Translations under genes and position numbers: made by a program | The notes under the pieces: model-generated | The model's database searches: none | Told to the model about the DNA's origin: nothing | Seen by the model: only the letters and a program-made list of their open reading frames with translations | Assembly (NCBI GenBank): GCA_040387555.1 | Contig: JAZKDO010000001.1 | Span: forward strand, 310,001-374,000 | Origin: UBA4416 sp040387555 | GTDB lineage: Bacteria > Bacteroidota > Bacteroidia > B-17B0 > Aurantibacillaceae | DNA length: 64,000 nt | Reading direction: 5' to 3' | Part shown: positions 1 to 8,875 of the stretch, in pieces | Layout: every line of letters begins with the position of its first letter | Position numbering within the stretch: the stretch's first letter is position 1

Positions 1-321
1 CATTTCAATGAAAACTATGTAGAATCTGAGAAATTCCCAACCTGTACCTTTAAAGGAAAGATTAATGAAACAATTGATTATACAAAAGATGGTGAACACA
101 AAGTAACTACAAAAGGAACCTTGAACCTTCACGGCGTTTCGAAAGAAATTGAAGCTCCTGGAACGTTGACAATAAAAGGCAAAGAAATTACAATTGTATC
201 GGCATTTAAAGTAAGGGTGGCAGACTATAATATTAAAGTTCCTTCCCTGTATGTGCAAAACATCGCCGAGGTGGTTGATGTAAAAGTAAATGCGGTACTT
301 GAACCGTATGAAAAAAAATAA
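1..321 (+). CDS. YceI-family lipocalin-like protein, C-terminal part (5' end outside window)
   Basis: Frame 1 is open from the first base to the stop at 321, so this is the last 106 codons of a gene that starts before the window. The strand pattern with a GTLNLHGVSKEI segment followed by alternating hydrophobic residues (VSAFKVRVADYNIKVP) is typical of the YceI-like beta-barrel that binds isoprenoids or amide lipids and is usually periplasmic. The signal peptide would be upstream and is not visible. The next gene follows after a 42-bp gap and is a predicted envelope protein, so both may be co-transcribed. The exact ligand is unknown. Confidence 0.75.
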   Translation, partial: HFNENYVESEKFPTCTFKGKINETIDYTKDGEHKVTTKGTLNLHGVSKEIEAPGTLTIKGKEITIVSAFKVRVADYNIKVPSLYVQNIAEVVDVKVNAVLEPYEKK

Positions 322-363
322 TTTAAAAGATTTAGCTTTAATTGAGTAACAAAACCAATACTT

Positions 364-1311
364 ATGATTAAAAAAATAATAACTTGTTTAGCTGTTTTAA
401 TTTCATTTTCAACAGTTGCACAGGAAGACTTGCTGGATCTCGTAAAAGAAGACCCTAAAAACGAACCGGCTAAATCTGTATACGCTACTTTCAAAACAAC
501 AAAGATTGTTAACGCACAAAATATAGAAACTGTAAAGAAGAGGAATTTAGATTTCAGGGTTACTCACCGTTTTGGAAACATCTATAATAGCGCAAGCAAT
601 AACGCTTTAAATGAAGCGGCGCATGGTGCATTTGGCCTTGATAATTCTTCGGATATCCGAACATCATTTGACTATGGAATAACTGACGAATTAACAATTG
701 GAATTGGTCGCAGTAAATTCAGAGAAATGAATGACGCAACTATTAAATGGCGTTTTTTAACTCAAAAAAGCAATAACAGCATTCCTGTGTCAGTATGTTT
801 TTATGGTAATCTAGGCTATACATCCATGACAACCGATAATTTATATGCAGGCACAATTCGCCCTGATAAAACAAATGAGGCACATCGCATTCAATATGCT
901 AGCCAATTATTAATTGCCCGTAAATTTAATAGCTGGTTGTCTTTACAGATCATGCCAACTTATATTCATCGTAACTTTATAAAGCAGCAATTGAATGTAG
1001 CTAACGGGAAAGAAGATCAAAATGCGTTAATATCGCTTGGTGTTGGCGGAAGATTAAAAGTATCAAAACGCATGGCATTAGTGGTAGATTATTTTTATAA
1101 TTTTTCTGAATACCAGAATAATAATCCTAATCCTTATTATAATCCTTTGGGAGTGGGACTAGAAATTGAAACCGGAGGACATGTTTTTCACATTAATTAT
1201 ACAAATGGCCCGGCTATATTAGAAAGTAGTCTTTTAACGTCTACTCAGGATACGTGGACAAAAGGTCAGATAAAACTTGGCTTTAATATTTCCAGATGGT
1301 TTGCCCTGTAA
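364..1311 (+). CDS. DUF5777-family outer-membrane beta-barrel protein
   Basis: A 315-residue protein with a clear signal peptide (MIKKIITCLAVLISFSTVAQ) and a body of amphipathic beta strands ending in an aromatic-hydrophobic terminus (SRWFAL), as in Bacteroidota outer-membrane barrels. The early segment RVTHRFGNIYN followed by a DYGITDELTIGIGRS stretch matches my memory of the DUF5777 family, which often sits beside YceI-like genes. That fits the gene immediately upstream. Function is unknown; it may be a structural or transport barrel. The call of an exported barrel is firm, the family number less so. Confidence 0.7.
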   Translation: MIKKIITCLAVLISFSTVAQEDLLDLVKEDPKNEPAKSVYATFKTTKIVNAQNIETVKKRNLDFRVTHRFGNIYNSASNNALNEAAHGAFGLDNSSDIRTSFDYGITDELTIGIGRSKFREMNDATIKWRFLTQKSNNSIPVSVCFYGNLGYTSMTTDNLYAGTIRPDKTNEAHRIQYASQLLIARKFNSWLSLQIMPTYIHRNFIKQQLNVANGKEDQNALISLGVGGRLKVSKRMALVVDYFYNFSEYQNNNPNPYYNPLGVGLEIETGGHVFHINYTNGPAILESSLLTSTQDTWTKGQIKLGFNISRWFAL

Positions 1312-1322
1312 TATAATTACCC

Positions 1323-2090
1323 GTGGCAAAGCAAAATTCTGTTTTATTTAGTAAAGATTCAATACCAGCACTAAATGTTAAGGAGTCGGTTTTCGTTAAT
1401 CATTCTTTAAAGCCTGTTCATACAACACCAATTTTTAATCCTTCAAATCCTTCTTATTGGCAAGCAATTTTATTGTTTGTGATATTTTCTGCTTACGCTT
1501 TAATTAAAGTTTCTGAACCAAAAAAAATAATCAGAATTTTCCTTTCTGTTTTTAGCTTGCAGGAGGCCAAACAACTATTCAGGGAAGAATTTAAACTCAC
1601 TAAAAGACTCTCAATATTTTTGGGCGCTGCATTTATTTTAGTTATAGCATTTTTTATACATAACATTAACCATTACTTCGGACTTATTTTTCATGAATAC
1701 ACTCCATTAAAACAATATTTGTTTTTTGTCGCAATAGTTTGTTTTTCCTATCTCATTAAATTCCTGGTAAATAATGTGCTTTCCTTTATTACTTCTAATG
1801 CTGAATTAGGTAAAGAATATTTATTTAATGTAGTTGTTTTTGCGCAAACCATAGGCATTATTTTATTTCCTTTTATATTAGCTCTTCAATTTACAACATA
1901 TCCTTCCGAGTGGTTTTTATATCCTGCATTGGTTATTTGTTTAGGCTTTTACATATTGAGGCTCATAAGAGGCTTTATTATCTCTGCGGCTGAACAAAAC
2001 ATAGGAATTCTATATATTTTTTTATACCTTTGTGCTTTGGAAATTTTACCTCTTTTGATTGTGATAAAATTTTTATTGATTAATTTTTAA
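1323..2090 (+). CDS. DUF4271 integral membrane protein
   Basis: A 255-residue protein starting at GTG 12 bp after the previous stop. After a soluble head of about 45 residues there are several hydrophobic helices (around residues 46-62, 97-117, 130-150, 165-187, 196-212 and 228-250). Position directly before hemD and a lysine-rich tail between helices 1 and 2 match DUF4271, a Bacteroidota membrane family of unknown role that is regularly encoded just upstream of uroporphyrinogen-III synthase. Only 13 bp separate it from hemD, so the two are probably one operon. Confidence 0.75.
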   Translation: MAKQNSVLFSKDSIPALNVKESVFVNHSLKPVHTTPIFNPSNPSYWQAILLFVIFSAYALIKVSEPKKIIRIFLSVFSLQEAKQLFREEFKLTKRLSIFLGAAFILVIAFFIHNINHYFGLIFHEYTPLKQYLFFVAIVCFSYLIKFLVNNVLSFITSNAELGKEYLFNVVVFAQTIGIILFPFILALQFTTYPSEWFLYPALVICLGFYILRLIRGFIISAAEQNIGILYIFLYLCALEILPLLIVIKFLLINF

Positions 2091-2103
2091 CTGTGATTTT
2101 TAT

Positions 2104-3348
2104 ATGGCTATAAAGAAAAAAAAATCTGCAAAAGTGCCTGCGTCTCAAGTAGCTGCAAAAAAAACCAATAAGGCAAAAAAATCCATTGTTACTAAAGCAG
2201 TAAAAAAAATTACAAAAAAAATTATAACTAAAAAAATTACAAAAAAAGCGTCTGCAAAAAAAGTAGTTGCAAAGAAAGTAGCTGCAAAGAAAGCAGCAGT
2301 AAAAAAGGTTGTTTTAAAAACTAAAAAAGTAGCCGCAAAAAAGGCGCCATCAAAAAAGATAGTTAAAAAAACAGCAACAGTTTCAAAACCGAAAACACTT
2401 CCAAAATCAAACAAAGCTCAAACAAGCAAACCTGTTGTTGCAAAAGCAAAGTCAGAGCCGAAATTAAAAGTTCAGGCGGCCCAAAAAACAGAAACTTCAG
2501 CAAGCACCGAAAAATTTGTGAAGGTTGGAGTTAAAACTAAAAAGCAGTTAGTTGCTGTTGCGCCTCAACCAGTAATTGAAATTTCAAATTTTCCAAAGCA
2601 TAAAGTAAAGACTTTGTTGATTTCTCAACCGAGACCTGAAAACGATAAAAACCCTTATTACGAGCTTTCAAAAAAATATAACCTGATTGAAACGTTCCGT
2701 CAGTTTATAAAGATTGAAGGTTTACCTGTTAAAGATTTCAGAACACAACGCATTGATATATTAGAGCATAAGGCAGTGATCTTAACAAGCAGAATGGCTG
2801 TGGATCATTATTTTAGAATGTGTAATGAGATGCGCGTGACAGTTCCAGAATCCATGAAATACTTTTGCATTAATGAGGCAACAGCTTATTATCTTCAGAA
2901 ATATATTCAATACCGTAAACGTAAAATATTTTTTGGCCATCAAACTATACAAGACTTAGTTGATGTAATCAGAAAAAACAGAGAAGAAAGGTTTTTATTA
3001 CCAGCAGCGGATGTTCACAAAGAACAGATTTGTGAATTTTTAGATGCCATTGATATTAAGTATACCAAAGCTGTGATGTACAGAACGGTAAGCGCAGATT
3101 TATCTGACATTAAAAATTTAAATGAATTTGATGTATTGGCCTTCTTTACTCCGGCTGGTATTAATTCATTAAAACATAATTTCCCAAATTTTAAACAAGG
3201 GAATACAAGAATTGCCTGTTTTGGTGCAGCCACTGCTAACACATTAAAAAAACATGGTTACCGTTTAGATATCTATGCTCCGAATCCTAAGAATCCAAGT
3301 ATGTCAGGGGCACTGGATGAATACATTAAAGAAGCGAACAAACGTTAG
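2104..3348 (+). CDS. hemD: Uroporphyrinogen-III synthase with lysine/alanine-rich N-terminal extension
   Basis: Residues about 165-410 look like HemD, which cyclises hydroxymethylbilane to uroporphyrinogen III in haem biosynthesis: the fold has two similar halves and the C-terminal half carries the NEFDVLAFFTPAGINSL and ACFGAATANTLKKHGYRLD segments typical of the family. The first 150 residues are unusual: tandem KKVVAKKVAAKK-type blocks of Lys, Ala, Val and Thr, like histone H1 or AlgP tails. Normal HemD proteins are about 230-260 residues long, so this extension adds over 60 percent. It could bind nucleic acid or be an unstructured linker. The downstream rnpA order is common in Bacteroidota. 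Confidence 0.8.
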   Translation: MAIKKKKSAKVPASQVAAKKTNKAKKSIVTKAVKKITKKIITKKITKKASAKKVVAKKVAAKKAAVKKVVLKTKKVAAKKAPSKKIVKKTATVSKPKTLPKSNKAQTSKPVVAKAKSEPKLKVQAAQKTETSASTEKFVKVGVKTKKQLVAVAPQPVIEISNFPKHKVKTLLISQPRPENDKNPYYELSKKYNLIETFRQFIKIEGLPVKDFRTQRIDILEHKAVILTSRMAVDHYFRMCNEMRVTVPESMKYFCINEATAYYLQKYIQYRKRKIFFGHQTIQDLVDVIRKNREERFLLPAADVHKEQICEFLDAIDIKYTKAVMYRTVSADLSDIKNLNEFDVLAFFTPAGINSLKHNFPNFKQGNTRIACFGAATANTLKKHGYRLDIYAPNPKNPSMSGALDEYIKEANKR

Positions 3349-3407
3349 AAGTATTCTATACTTTGGTTGAGATCGTATAACCGAAATAATATTGCTGGCT
3401 ACATCTC

Positions 3408-3800
3408 ATGAGTTTCACTTTTTCTAAAATAGAACGGTTGTGCAGCAGAAAAGCCATTGATGACCTGTTTGCAAATGGCAAATCAAAAACACAATTTCCT
3501 ATTAAATTAATTTACAAACCAACAGAGTTTGACAGTCCGTTTCCTGTCAGGGCCATGTTTGTGGTTCCAAAGAAAAAACATAAGCGTGCCAATAAACGCA
3601 ATACGATCAAACGTCGCATGCGAGAAGTGTACCGTTTAAACAAACATGTCATTTACGATAAGCAGAAGGATCAAAAACTGGATCTGATGTTTATTTGTCT
3701 CAGCAATGAAGAATTAGAATATGAAGTGATTGAGAAAAGTATGCTTACATTGATCAATACCCTGGCAGCATTAGATTTTTCTGCGGTAAAAAAAGAGTAA
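3408..3800 (+). CDS. rnpA: Ribonuclease P protein component
   Basis: A basic 130-residue protein with the RNase P protein signature KRANKRNTIKRRMREVYR around residues 61-80 and the preceding VRAMFVVPKKKHK strand. It assists the RNA subunit in removing 5' leaders from tRNA precursors. Length is near the usual 110-130. It lies 59 bp after hemD on the same strand and ends 2 bp before the convergent purE stop. No rpmH is next to it, unlike the layout in many other phyla. Confidence 0.93.
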   Translation: MSFTFSKIERLCSRKAIDDLFANGKSKTQFPIKLIYKPTEFDSPFPVRAMFVVPKKKHKRANKRNTIKRRMREVYRLNKHVIYDKQKDQKLDLMFICLSNEELEYEVIEKSMLTLINTLAALDFSAVKKE

Positions 3801-3802
3801 AA

Positions 3803-4282
3803 TTATTTTTTAATCTCTTCTAAACTCTTCATGACTTTCTCCTTCAACTCTTCTTTAAACAATACCAGTTTATCAAAAATAGCTTTATCCTGACATCCTA
3901 ATATTTGTGCGGCCAGTATGCCTGCGTTTTGCGCAGCATTAACAGCAACTGTTGCAACGGGCACACCATTTGGCATTTGAACAATAGATAATAAAGAATC
4001 CCAACCATCAATAGAGTTGCTTGACTTAACCGGCACTCCTATTACGGGTAACGCTGTTAACGAGGCAACCATGCCTGGCAAATGAGCGGCGCCACCTGCG
4101 CCAGCAATAATTACTTTAAAGCCATTAGTGTGGGCGTTTTTTGCATAATCAAACATACGCTCCGGAGTACGGTGAGCTGAAACGATTGTTACTTCGTAGG
4201 GGATATTTAATTTTTCTAAAAAATCTGCTGCGTCATTCATGATCTTTAAATCACTACTACTACCCATTATAATACCTACCAT
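3803..4282 (-). CDS. purE: N5-carboxyaminoimidazole ribonucleotide mutase
   Basis: A 159-residue protein with the PurE signature MGSSSDLKIM at the N-terminus, SAHRTPER near residue 40 and the AGGAAHLPGM loop near residue 65, all active-site elements. It converts N5-CAIR to CAIR in purine synthesis, after PurK. Full length and intact. purK lies upstream on the same strand, with a 103-bp gap in between that holds a 15-bp hairpin sequence (4360-4374, arms ATCGCTT/AAGCGAT) but no U-tract. Convergent with rnpA, the stops being 2 bp apart. Confidence 0.96.
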   Translation of the reverse strand: MVGIIMGSSSDLKIMNDAADFLEKLNIPYEVTIVSAHRTPERMFDYAKNAHTNGFKVIIAGAGGAAHLPGMVASLTALPVIGVPVKSSNSIDGWDSLLSIVQMPNGVPVATVAVNAAQNAGILAAQILGCQDKAIFDKLVLFKEELKEKVMKSLEEIKK

Positions 4283-4385
4283 AACTATACTTTTTGTTTT
4301 ATATTTTGTTGCTTCACCCTGAACCTATTTAAAGGTCTAATAAAATTCTATTCCTCGACATCGCTTGAAGCGATCGTTCAGAAGA

Positions 4386-5528
4386 TCAACTTACTATTTT
4401 AATTAAATCTTTTACTGTTATTGCTTTTTTCTTTGCCAGGTTTAAATCATCATCGATCACTGTTACATGCCCCATTTTTCTAAATGGTTTTGTTTTCGTT
4501 TTTCCGTACAAATGAATATATACGCCTTTGTATTTCATGGCATCCATTAAGCCTTCGTATTTTGCAACGCCATCATGATTTTTTTCACCTAACAGGTTTA
4601 TCATCACGGCAGGCTTAATGATACTGGTATCACCTAAGGGCAAATTTAAAATGGCTCTCAGGTGTTGTTCAAACTGCGACGTGATGTTTCCTTCAATTGT
4701 CTGGTGACCACTATTGTGAGGGCGAGGTGCTACTTCGTTCACCAGCACTTTACCATCTTTGGTTACAAATAACTCAACGGCAAGAATGCCCACAATATTT
4801 AATTTCTCTGCGATTTTAATGGCAATTTCCGTTGCTTGTTTTTCTATGCTTTTTTTGATGTTGGCCGGCGAGAATAAAAACTCTACTAAATTGGCTTCCG
4901 GGTTGAACTCACACTCTACTGCCGGAAAACATTTTGATTCTCCACTGGAATTCCTGGCAACTATCACAGATATTTCCTTATCAAAATCTACTAAACGTTC
5001 TAAAACGCTGGGTGCTTCAAAAGCGTGTTCAATTTTATTGGGGTGCCCCAACTTCACAACACCTTTCCCGTCATAACCACCGGTACGCAGTTTCTGAAAA
5101 AACGGAAAGAAATCACGGTACTTTTCTATTTGAGTTTTATTCTCTACAAGGAAGAAATCAGGGCTCGGAATATCATTACGCTGATAAAACATTTTTTGCA
5201 AACCTTTATCCTGTATAATCTCAATCACTTCAGGTTGAGGAAATACTTTCTTTCCTTCTTTCTGTAGTTTTTTCAGGGCCTCAACATTTACATTCTCAAT
5301 CTCAATGGTAATGATGTCTTTATCCTTTCCGAATTTATAAACCGTGTCGAAATCCGTTAAGCTTCCCTGCGTAAATTCATTGGCGAAAGTTTTACATGGT
5401 GCATTCGCATCGGGATCCAGGCAACAGATATATAAATTGTAATTAATGGCGCTTTGAATCATCATTCGTCCCAGCTGGCCACCGCCTAAGACGCCTATTT
5501 TTATTTTATCGGGCTGAAAGTAAGTCAC
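4386..5528 (-). CDS. purK: N5-carboxyaminoimidazole ribonucleotide synthase
   Basis: A 380-residue ATP-grasp enzyme that carboxylates AIR using bicarbonate and ATP. It shows the N-terminal GVLGGGQLGRMM dinucleotide-like loop (residues 12-23), the FFQKLRTGGYDGKG ATP-grasp loop, and the late NEVAPRPHNSGHQTIE motif. Start is read as GTG at 5528, because the next in-frame Met lies inside the GGGQLGRMM motif. Length and motifs are normal. It precedes purE in the same direction, as usual for the two-step PurK/PurE route. Confidence 0.96.
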   Translation of the reverse strand: MTYFQPDKIKIGVLGGGQLGRMMIQSAINYNLYICCLDPDANAPCKTFANEFTQGSLTDFDTVYKFGKDKDIITIEIENVNVEALKKLQKEGKKVFPQPEVIEIIQDKGLQKMFYQRNDIPSPDFFLVENKTQIEKYRDFFPFFQKLRTGGYDGKGVVKLGHPNKIEHAFEAPSVLERLVDFDKEISVIVARNSSGESKCFPAVECEFNPEANLVEFLFSPANIKKSIEKQATEIAIKIAEKLNIVGILAVELFVTKDGKVLVNEVAPRPHNSGHQTIEGNITSQFEQHLRAILNLPLGDTSIIKPAVMINLLGEKNHDGVAKYEGLMDAMKYKGVYIHLYGKTKTKPFRKMGHVTVIDDDLNLAKKKAITVKDLIKIVS

Positions 5529-5579
5529 GGACTAAAGGTAAATATTTTTTTTAGTAAAGAGATGAATTAAGTATGCGAA

Positions 5580-5690
5580 TGATTTTTGCGCGTGTCCCTG
5601 CTAAGAGACAGCAGGGTCTGGCTTTACACTTCAATCTTTGCATCAAAAAGATGCAAAGGATTTTCGTTACAATCCTTCACGCAGTATCCC
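5580..5690. repeat. Dispersed hairpin repeat, copy 1
   Basis: This gap between purK and the bTHX gene holds two perfect hairpins in series: CCCTGCT/AGCAGGG (about 5586-5606) and CTTTGCATC/GATGCAAAG (about 5636-5658), followed by a TTCGTTACAATCCTTCACGC tail. A reverse-orientation, diverged copy lies at 8646-8757. The arrangement resembles an intergenic palindromic repeat I recall from Sphingobacteria-type genomes. A short open frame across it (5573-5758) has no coding character. Confidence 0.6.
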
Positions 5691-5757
5691 TCAAACTAAT
5701 TTGTAAACAGATTGGCCAAACACTAATGTATTTAAAGCTTGCTAAATCTATGACATA

Positions 5758-5781
5758 AAAAAACCGCCTGAGGGCGGTTTC
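5758..5781 (-). terminator. Rho-independent terminator after the bTHX gene
   Basis: Arms AAACCGCC and GGCGGTTT with a short loop, with a U-run on the minus strand formed by the A-run to the left. It lies 8 bp beyond the stop of the minus-strand ribosomal protein gene and would end that transcript. Confidence 0.8.
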
Positions 5782-5788
5782 CTTAATC

Positions 5789-5956
5789 TTATTTTGCTGC
5801 TTTTTTAGCCGCTTTTTTTGGAGCTGCTTTTTTAGCTTCTGCACCTTCTGCTTTCGCTTCTGCAGTAATTGTTCTTGCCTTGTTACGTGGACGAAGGTTT
5901 CCAAATGAACCTACTTGAATTTTTCCACGTCTTGATTTTTGATCGCCTTTTCCCAT
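5789..5956 (-). CDS. Small ribosomal subunit protein bTHX
   Basis: A 55-residue protein beginning MGKGDQKSRRGKIQVGSFGN, the hallmark start of the Thx family that fits at the top of the 30S head. The second half is a lysine/alanine-rich tail (AKKAAPKKAAKKAAK), longer than in Thermus Thx but common in Bacteroidota. ATG at 5956, with its own terminator. A longer minus-strand frame (5677-5904) overlapping it is a shadow in another frame. Confidence 0.9.
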   Translation of the reverse strand: MGKGDQKSRRGKIQVGSFGNLRPRNKARTITAEAKAEGAEAKKAAPKKAAKKAAK

Positions 5957-6047
5957 GATAAATAATATTTTAATTAATTGTCTCCAAAAATAGCTTAATT
6001 AATGCTATTTTCAAATATAAAAGTTATCACATTTTAAGATTTTGGAA

Positions 6048-7727
6048 TTAAAATTTTTTATTGGGATTAAACGGTTTGGTAGATTTTTCAATTGTTGTAA
6101 GAATTGAGTTAATCTTCGATTTGTCTACCAACAATTTTTTAGCCTCTAACACTTCCCGGTCATAGCGCAAAGCCGTTTCAATTCGTCCTTTCTGGAATTC
6201 AAAACGAGAAGCCAATTCTTCTTCTATAAACTGTTTTATTTCAGGCTTAAACCTCATTAAGTCATCCTTTTTATTGGAAGCCATTTTTAATAACAGTGCT
6301 TCGTACTCCGTTTTGATGCTCTCGTAGTATTTCTCATTTGATGCATCATCTTTAAGTTCTTCCAATGCAAAATCACTTTGGGTTTTGTAATTATAATCCT
6401 TGTCTTTAAGGTAAGCCATAAAATCATTATAATCTGCATCCGAAAGAGACACTGTAGCTGCCGTTGTTTTATATTGTGGGTTTTTCAATAAATAGTGATT
6501 GACGTATGTAAATACATGATTTTTATTTAATAAGGTGGCTAATATATTACTGTATTTAACCGGTTCCGTTTTATAATCTGGTAAAATGCCAGCGCCGTCA
6601 TAAATGATTCTACCGTTCTTCGTTTTAAAGGCAGTGATCAAAGAATCCGGAACTCTTTCTACCCTACCCTCTTCATCCTTGTGTGTGTAGTCCAGAGCCT
6701 GTATACAACGACCACTAGGAATGTAATATTTTGCTACGGTTACTTTTAATTTTGTATTGTAAGTTAAATCTCTGGTTTGTTGAACTAATCCTTTACCATA
6801 AGAACGTTGACCAATGATCACGGCTCGATCCAAATCCTGTAATGCACCGGATACAATCTCAGAAGCAGATGCCGAATTGTTATCTACTAAAACCACTAAT
6901 GGCATTTGCGTATCAATAGGTGTGTACAATGAAAAATACTGTTTATTCCAGTCTTTTACTTTACCCCTGGTTGAAACCACTTCATTATTCTTTTCTACAA
7001 ACAGATTAACAATATTTACTGCCTCGTGCAACAAGCCGCCAGGGTTGCCACGCAAGTCGAACACTAAAGATTTGCAGTTCTGTTCTTTTAATTTTAATAA
7101 GGCTTCCTTTACTTCGCCCGAACAATTATCTGTGAAGCTGGTTAATTTGATATAACCCACTTCGGAATTTAACATGGAATAGTATGGCACAGCTTTTACT
7201 TTAATTTCTTGCCGCTTCATGTTGACCTCAGCAGGCACACTTTGTCCCAGGCGAATTACTTTTAATTTAATAGGCGTTCCCGCTTGACCTTTTAAAAGAG
7301 AGGTGATGTCTTCCGTTTTCTTTCCGATTACATTGGTGCCATTCACTTCAATAATTTCATCACCGGCGCGAAGCCCTGCGTTAAACGCCGCAAAGCCATC
7401 ATAGGGTTCTGTTACCGTAATTTTTTTATTGACGTCCTGAATTAAAGCCCCAATGCCGCCGTACTCTCCGGTGGTCATGTACCTGTAATCTTCAATATCA
7501 TTTTCCGTATAATAATTTGTATAGGGATCCAAAGAAGCGAGCATGGCTTCAATACCTGTTTTCATTAGCTGTCCAGGCTTTGTTTCATCCACATAGGCAA
7601 TATTCAACTCACGATACAATGTATTAAACACATCCAGGTTTTTTGAAATTTCAAAATAATCCTGAGAAAAATTAAATGCAAATACAGAAGCAAGGCACAA
7701 ACAAAGAATAACAATATATTTTTTCAT
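6048..7727 (-). CDS. S41-family C-terminal processing peptidase (CtpA/Prc type)
   Basis: A 559-residue exported serine protease. It has a signal peptide (residues 1-18), a PDZ domain (about 85-170, with GLRAGDEIIEVNG), and the S41 catalytic core, with the serine in VDNNSASASEIVSGAL (about 285) and the lysine in RSYGKGLVQQ (about 310). The C-terminal 170 residues are helical and charged. Family members trim C-termini of periplasmic proteins. Monocistronic: gaps of 91 bp and over 200 bp surround it. Confidence 0.92.
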   Translation of the reverse strand: MKKYIVILCLCLASVFAFNFSQDYFEISKNLDVFNTLYRELNIAYVDETKPGQLMKTGIEAMLASLDPYTNYYTENDIEDYRYMTTGEYGGIGALIQDVNKKITVTEPYDGFAAFNAGLRAGDEIIEVNGTNVIGKKTEDITSLLKGQAGTPIKLKVIRLGQSVPAEVNMKRQEIKVKAVPYYSMLNSEVGYIKLTSFTDNCSGEVKEALLKLKEQNCKSLVFDLRGNPGGLLHEAVNIVNLFVEKNNEVVSTRGKVKDWNKQYFSLYTPIDTQMPLVVLVDNNSASASEIVSGALQDLDRAVIIGQRSYGKGLVQQTRDLTYNTKLKVTVAKYYIPSGRCIQALDYTHKDEEGRVERVPDSLITAFKTKNGRIIYDGAGILPDYKTEPVKYSNILATLLNKNHVFTYVNHYLLKNPQYKTTAATVSLSDADYNDFMAYLKDKDYNYKTQSDFALEELKDDASNEKYYESIKTEYEALLLKMASNKKDDLMRFKPEIKQFIEEELASRFEFQKGRIETALRYDREVLEAKKLLVDKSKINSILTTIEKSTKPFNPNKKF

Positions 7728-7895
7728 GGTAATTAATTTCGGTTATATAAAAATACGGCTAAAAACGCAGTTTGGATTGGCATTTATGCTTTTTTGTAAC
7801 ATTAAAGTATGAGTGGCTCATTAGTTAAATCAATGGCTTTACTAGTTGGAAAAGGCATTTCACGAATCGCTTACAAATTACTAGCACGGTTTTTG

Positions 7896-7903
7896 TAACT
7901 TTG
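7896..7903 (+). promoter_or_regulatory. Bacteroidota -7 element TAACTTTG before the LON-domain gene
   Basis: TAACTTTG fits the TAnnTTTG consensus and lies 41 bp before the ATG at 7944; I see no good -33 TTTG. The gap 7728-7943 otherwise contains only a 29-codon open frame (7809-7898) that I do not consider a gene. Confidence 0.45.
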
Positions 7904-7943
7904 TTAGCGTATCCCCGAGTTACAAACCATTAAACTTAATACA

Positions 7944-8546
7944 ATGGCAACGCAACAACTCACCATTCCGATGTTTCCTCTTAACCTGGTATTATTACCC
8001 GGTGAAACAAAAACACTTCACATCTTTGAAGAACGCTACAAGCAGTTGATTTCTGACTGTCTATTAAATGAAGCGCATTTTGGTATTCCTTTTTTGTATC
8101 AGAAATCCGTTGGAGACTATGGCATTGAAGTTAAAATCAGTAATGTTATTAAGGAGCATGCCAACGGAGATATGGATATTGCCATTGAAGGTGTCAGTGT
8201 TTTTAAGATCATTGAATATTCGCAGGTGCTTCCGCCTAAATTATATGGCGCTGGTATTATTCAGTACGAGGAAGAAATTACAGCTAAGCCTTCTCATTTG
8301 CTTCAGGAACTCACCAAGGAATATCTGTGGATTGCTCAACAAAAAACTATTCCGGTAGATGCTTTTGATCATTCGAATGTTTATGGCATTGCCCGTTTAC
8401 TAGATTTATCGGCACTTGAAAAATATGAGTTACTCAAAGGAAAAACAGTGATTAACAAAGAAGATTATCTGAAACCTAAGATAAAATTATTTACACATTT
8501 GATCAGAACTGAGAATGATTTGAAATCAAAGTTTATCCTGAATTAA
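7944..8546 (+). CDS. LON peptidase substrate-binding-domain protein
   Basis: A 200-residue protein matching the N-terminal domain of Lon on its own: IPMFPLNLVLLPGETKTLHIFEERYKQLI at the start is diagnostic for this PUA-like fold. No ATPase or protease domain follows, so it is a stand-alone LON-domain protein, widespread but of unproven function (possibly a substrate adaptor). Preceded by a TAACTTTG promoter element. The next 330 bases to the right hold a dispersed repeat and a terminator but no gene. Confidence 0.88.
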   Translation: MATQQLTIPMFPLNLVLLPGETKTLHIFEERYKQLISDCLLNEAHFGIPFLYQKSVGDYGIEVKISNVIKEHANGDMDIAIEGVSVFKIIEYSQVLPPKLYGAGIIQYEEEITAKPSHLLQELTKEYLWIAQQKTIPVDAFDHSNVYGIARLLDLSALEKYELLKGKTVINKEDYLKPKIKLFTHLIRTENDLKSKFILN

Positions 8547-8645
8547 TTTCTGCGGAACCACCAACAACGGCTCACACAAAAACCTCTATCCCTCTTTTCA
8601 AATTCACCCACCTTATAAGTATAAATCTCGCTCGAAGATTAACTG

Positions 8646-8757
8646 TGTGAAGGATGCAAGCGTAAATTCTTTTGCAGGCACTGAGCAAGGTTACTGAGCT
8701 TGTCGAAGTGCCGAAGTGCGGGAAAAGATTGAAGCGACAGCCCGACCGCACCTGCCT
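8646..8757. repeat. Dispersed hairpin repeat, copy 2, with nested insertion
   Basis: Reverse-orientation relative of the repeat at 5580-5690: GTGTGAAGGAT, then TTCTTTTGCA, later AAAAGATTGAAGCGACAGCC and CGACC. The hairpin tip is replaced by about 35 bp containing CACTGAGC and its partner GAGCTTGTCGAAGTGC, a second kind of dispersed palindromic repeat common in bacterial intergenic DNA. So one repeat appears nested in the other. A frame crossing it (8672-8962) is not a gene. Confidence 0.5.
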
Positions 8758-8828
8758 TTATTTGCCGGCACACCCACATAGTTTTAAAATCGATTTTATA
8801 ATTTTTATATTAAAAATGAAACAAAAAA

Positions 8829-8854
8829 ACCTCTTCCGAAAACGGAAGAGGTTT
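8829..8854. terminator. Bidirectional terminator after rplY
   Basis: AACCTCTTCCG-aaaa-CGGAAGAGGTT, an 11-bp perfect stem flanked by A7 on the left and T5 on the right. It ends the minus-strand rplY transcript 22 bp past its stop and can work from either side. Confidence 0.85.
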
Positions 8855-8875
8855 TTAATTGGTCTTAAAATAAAA

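Noticed and set aside
2145..2414. Minus-strand frame of 89 residues rich in Phe and Ala
   Set aside because: It is the reverse of the lysine/alanine-rich hemD head, so hydrophobic repeats arise by necessity.
5573..5758. 61-residue frame in the gap between purK and bTHX
   Set aside because: It consists of a palindromic repeat and shows no coding character.
7809..7898. 29-codon frame before the LON-domain gene
   Set aside because: Very short, covers the promoter of the next gene, no leader signal.
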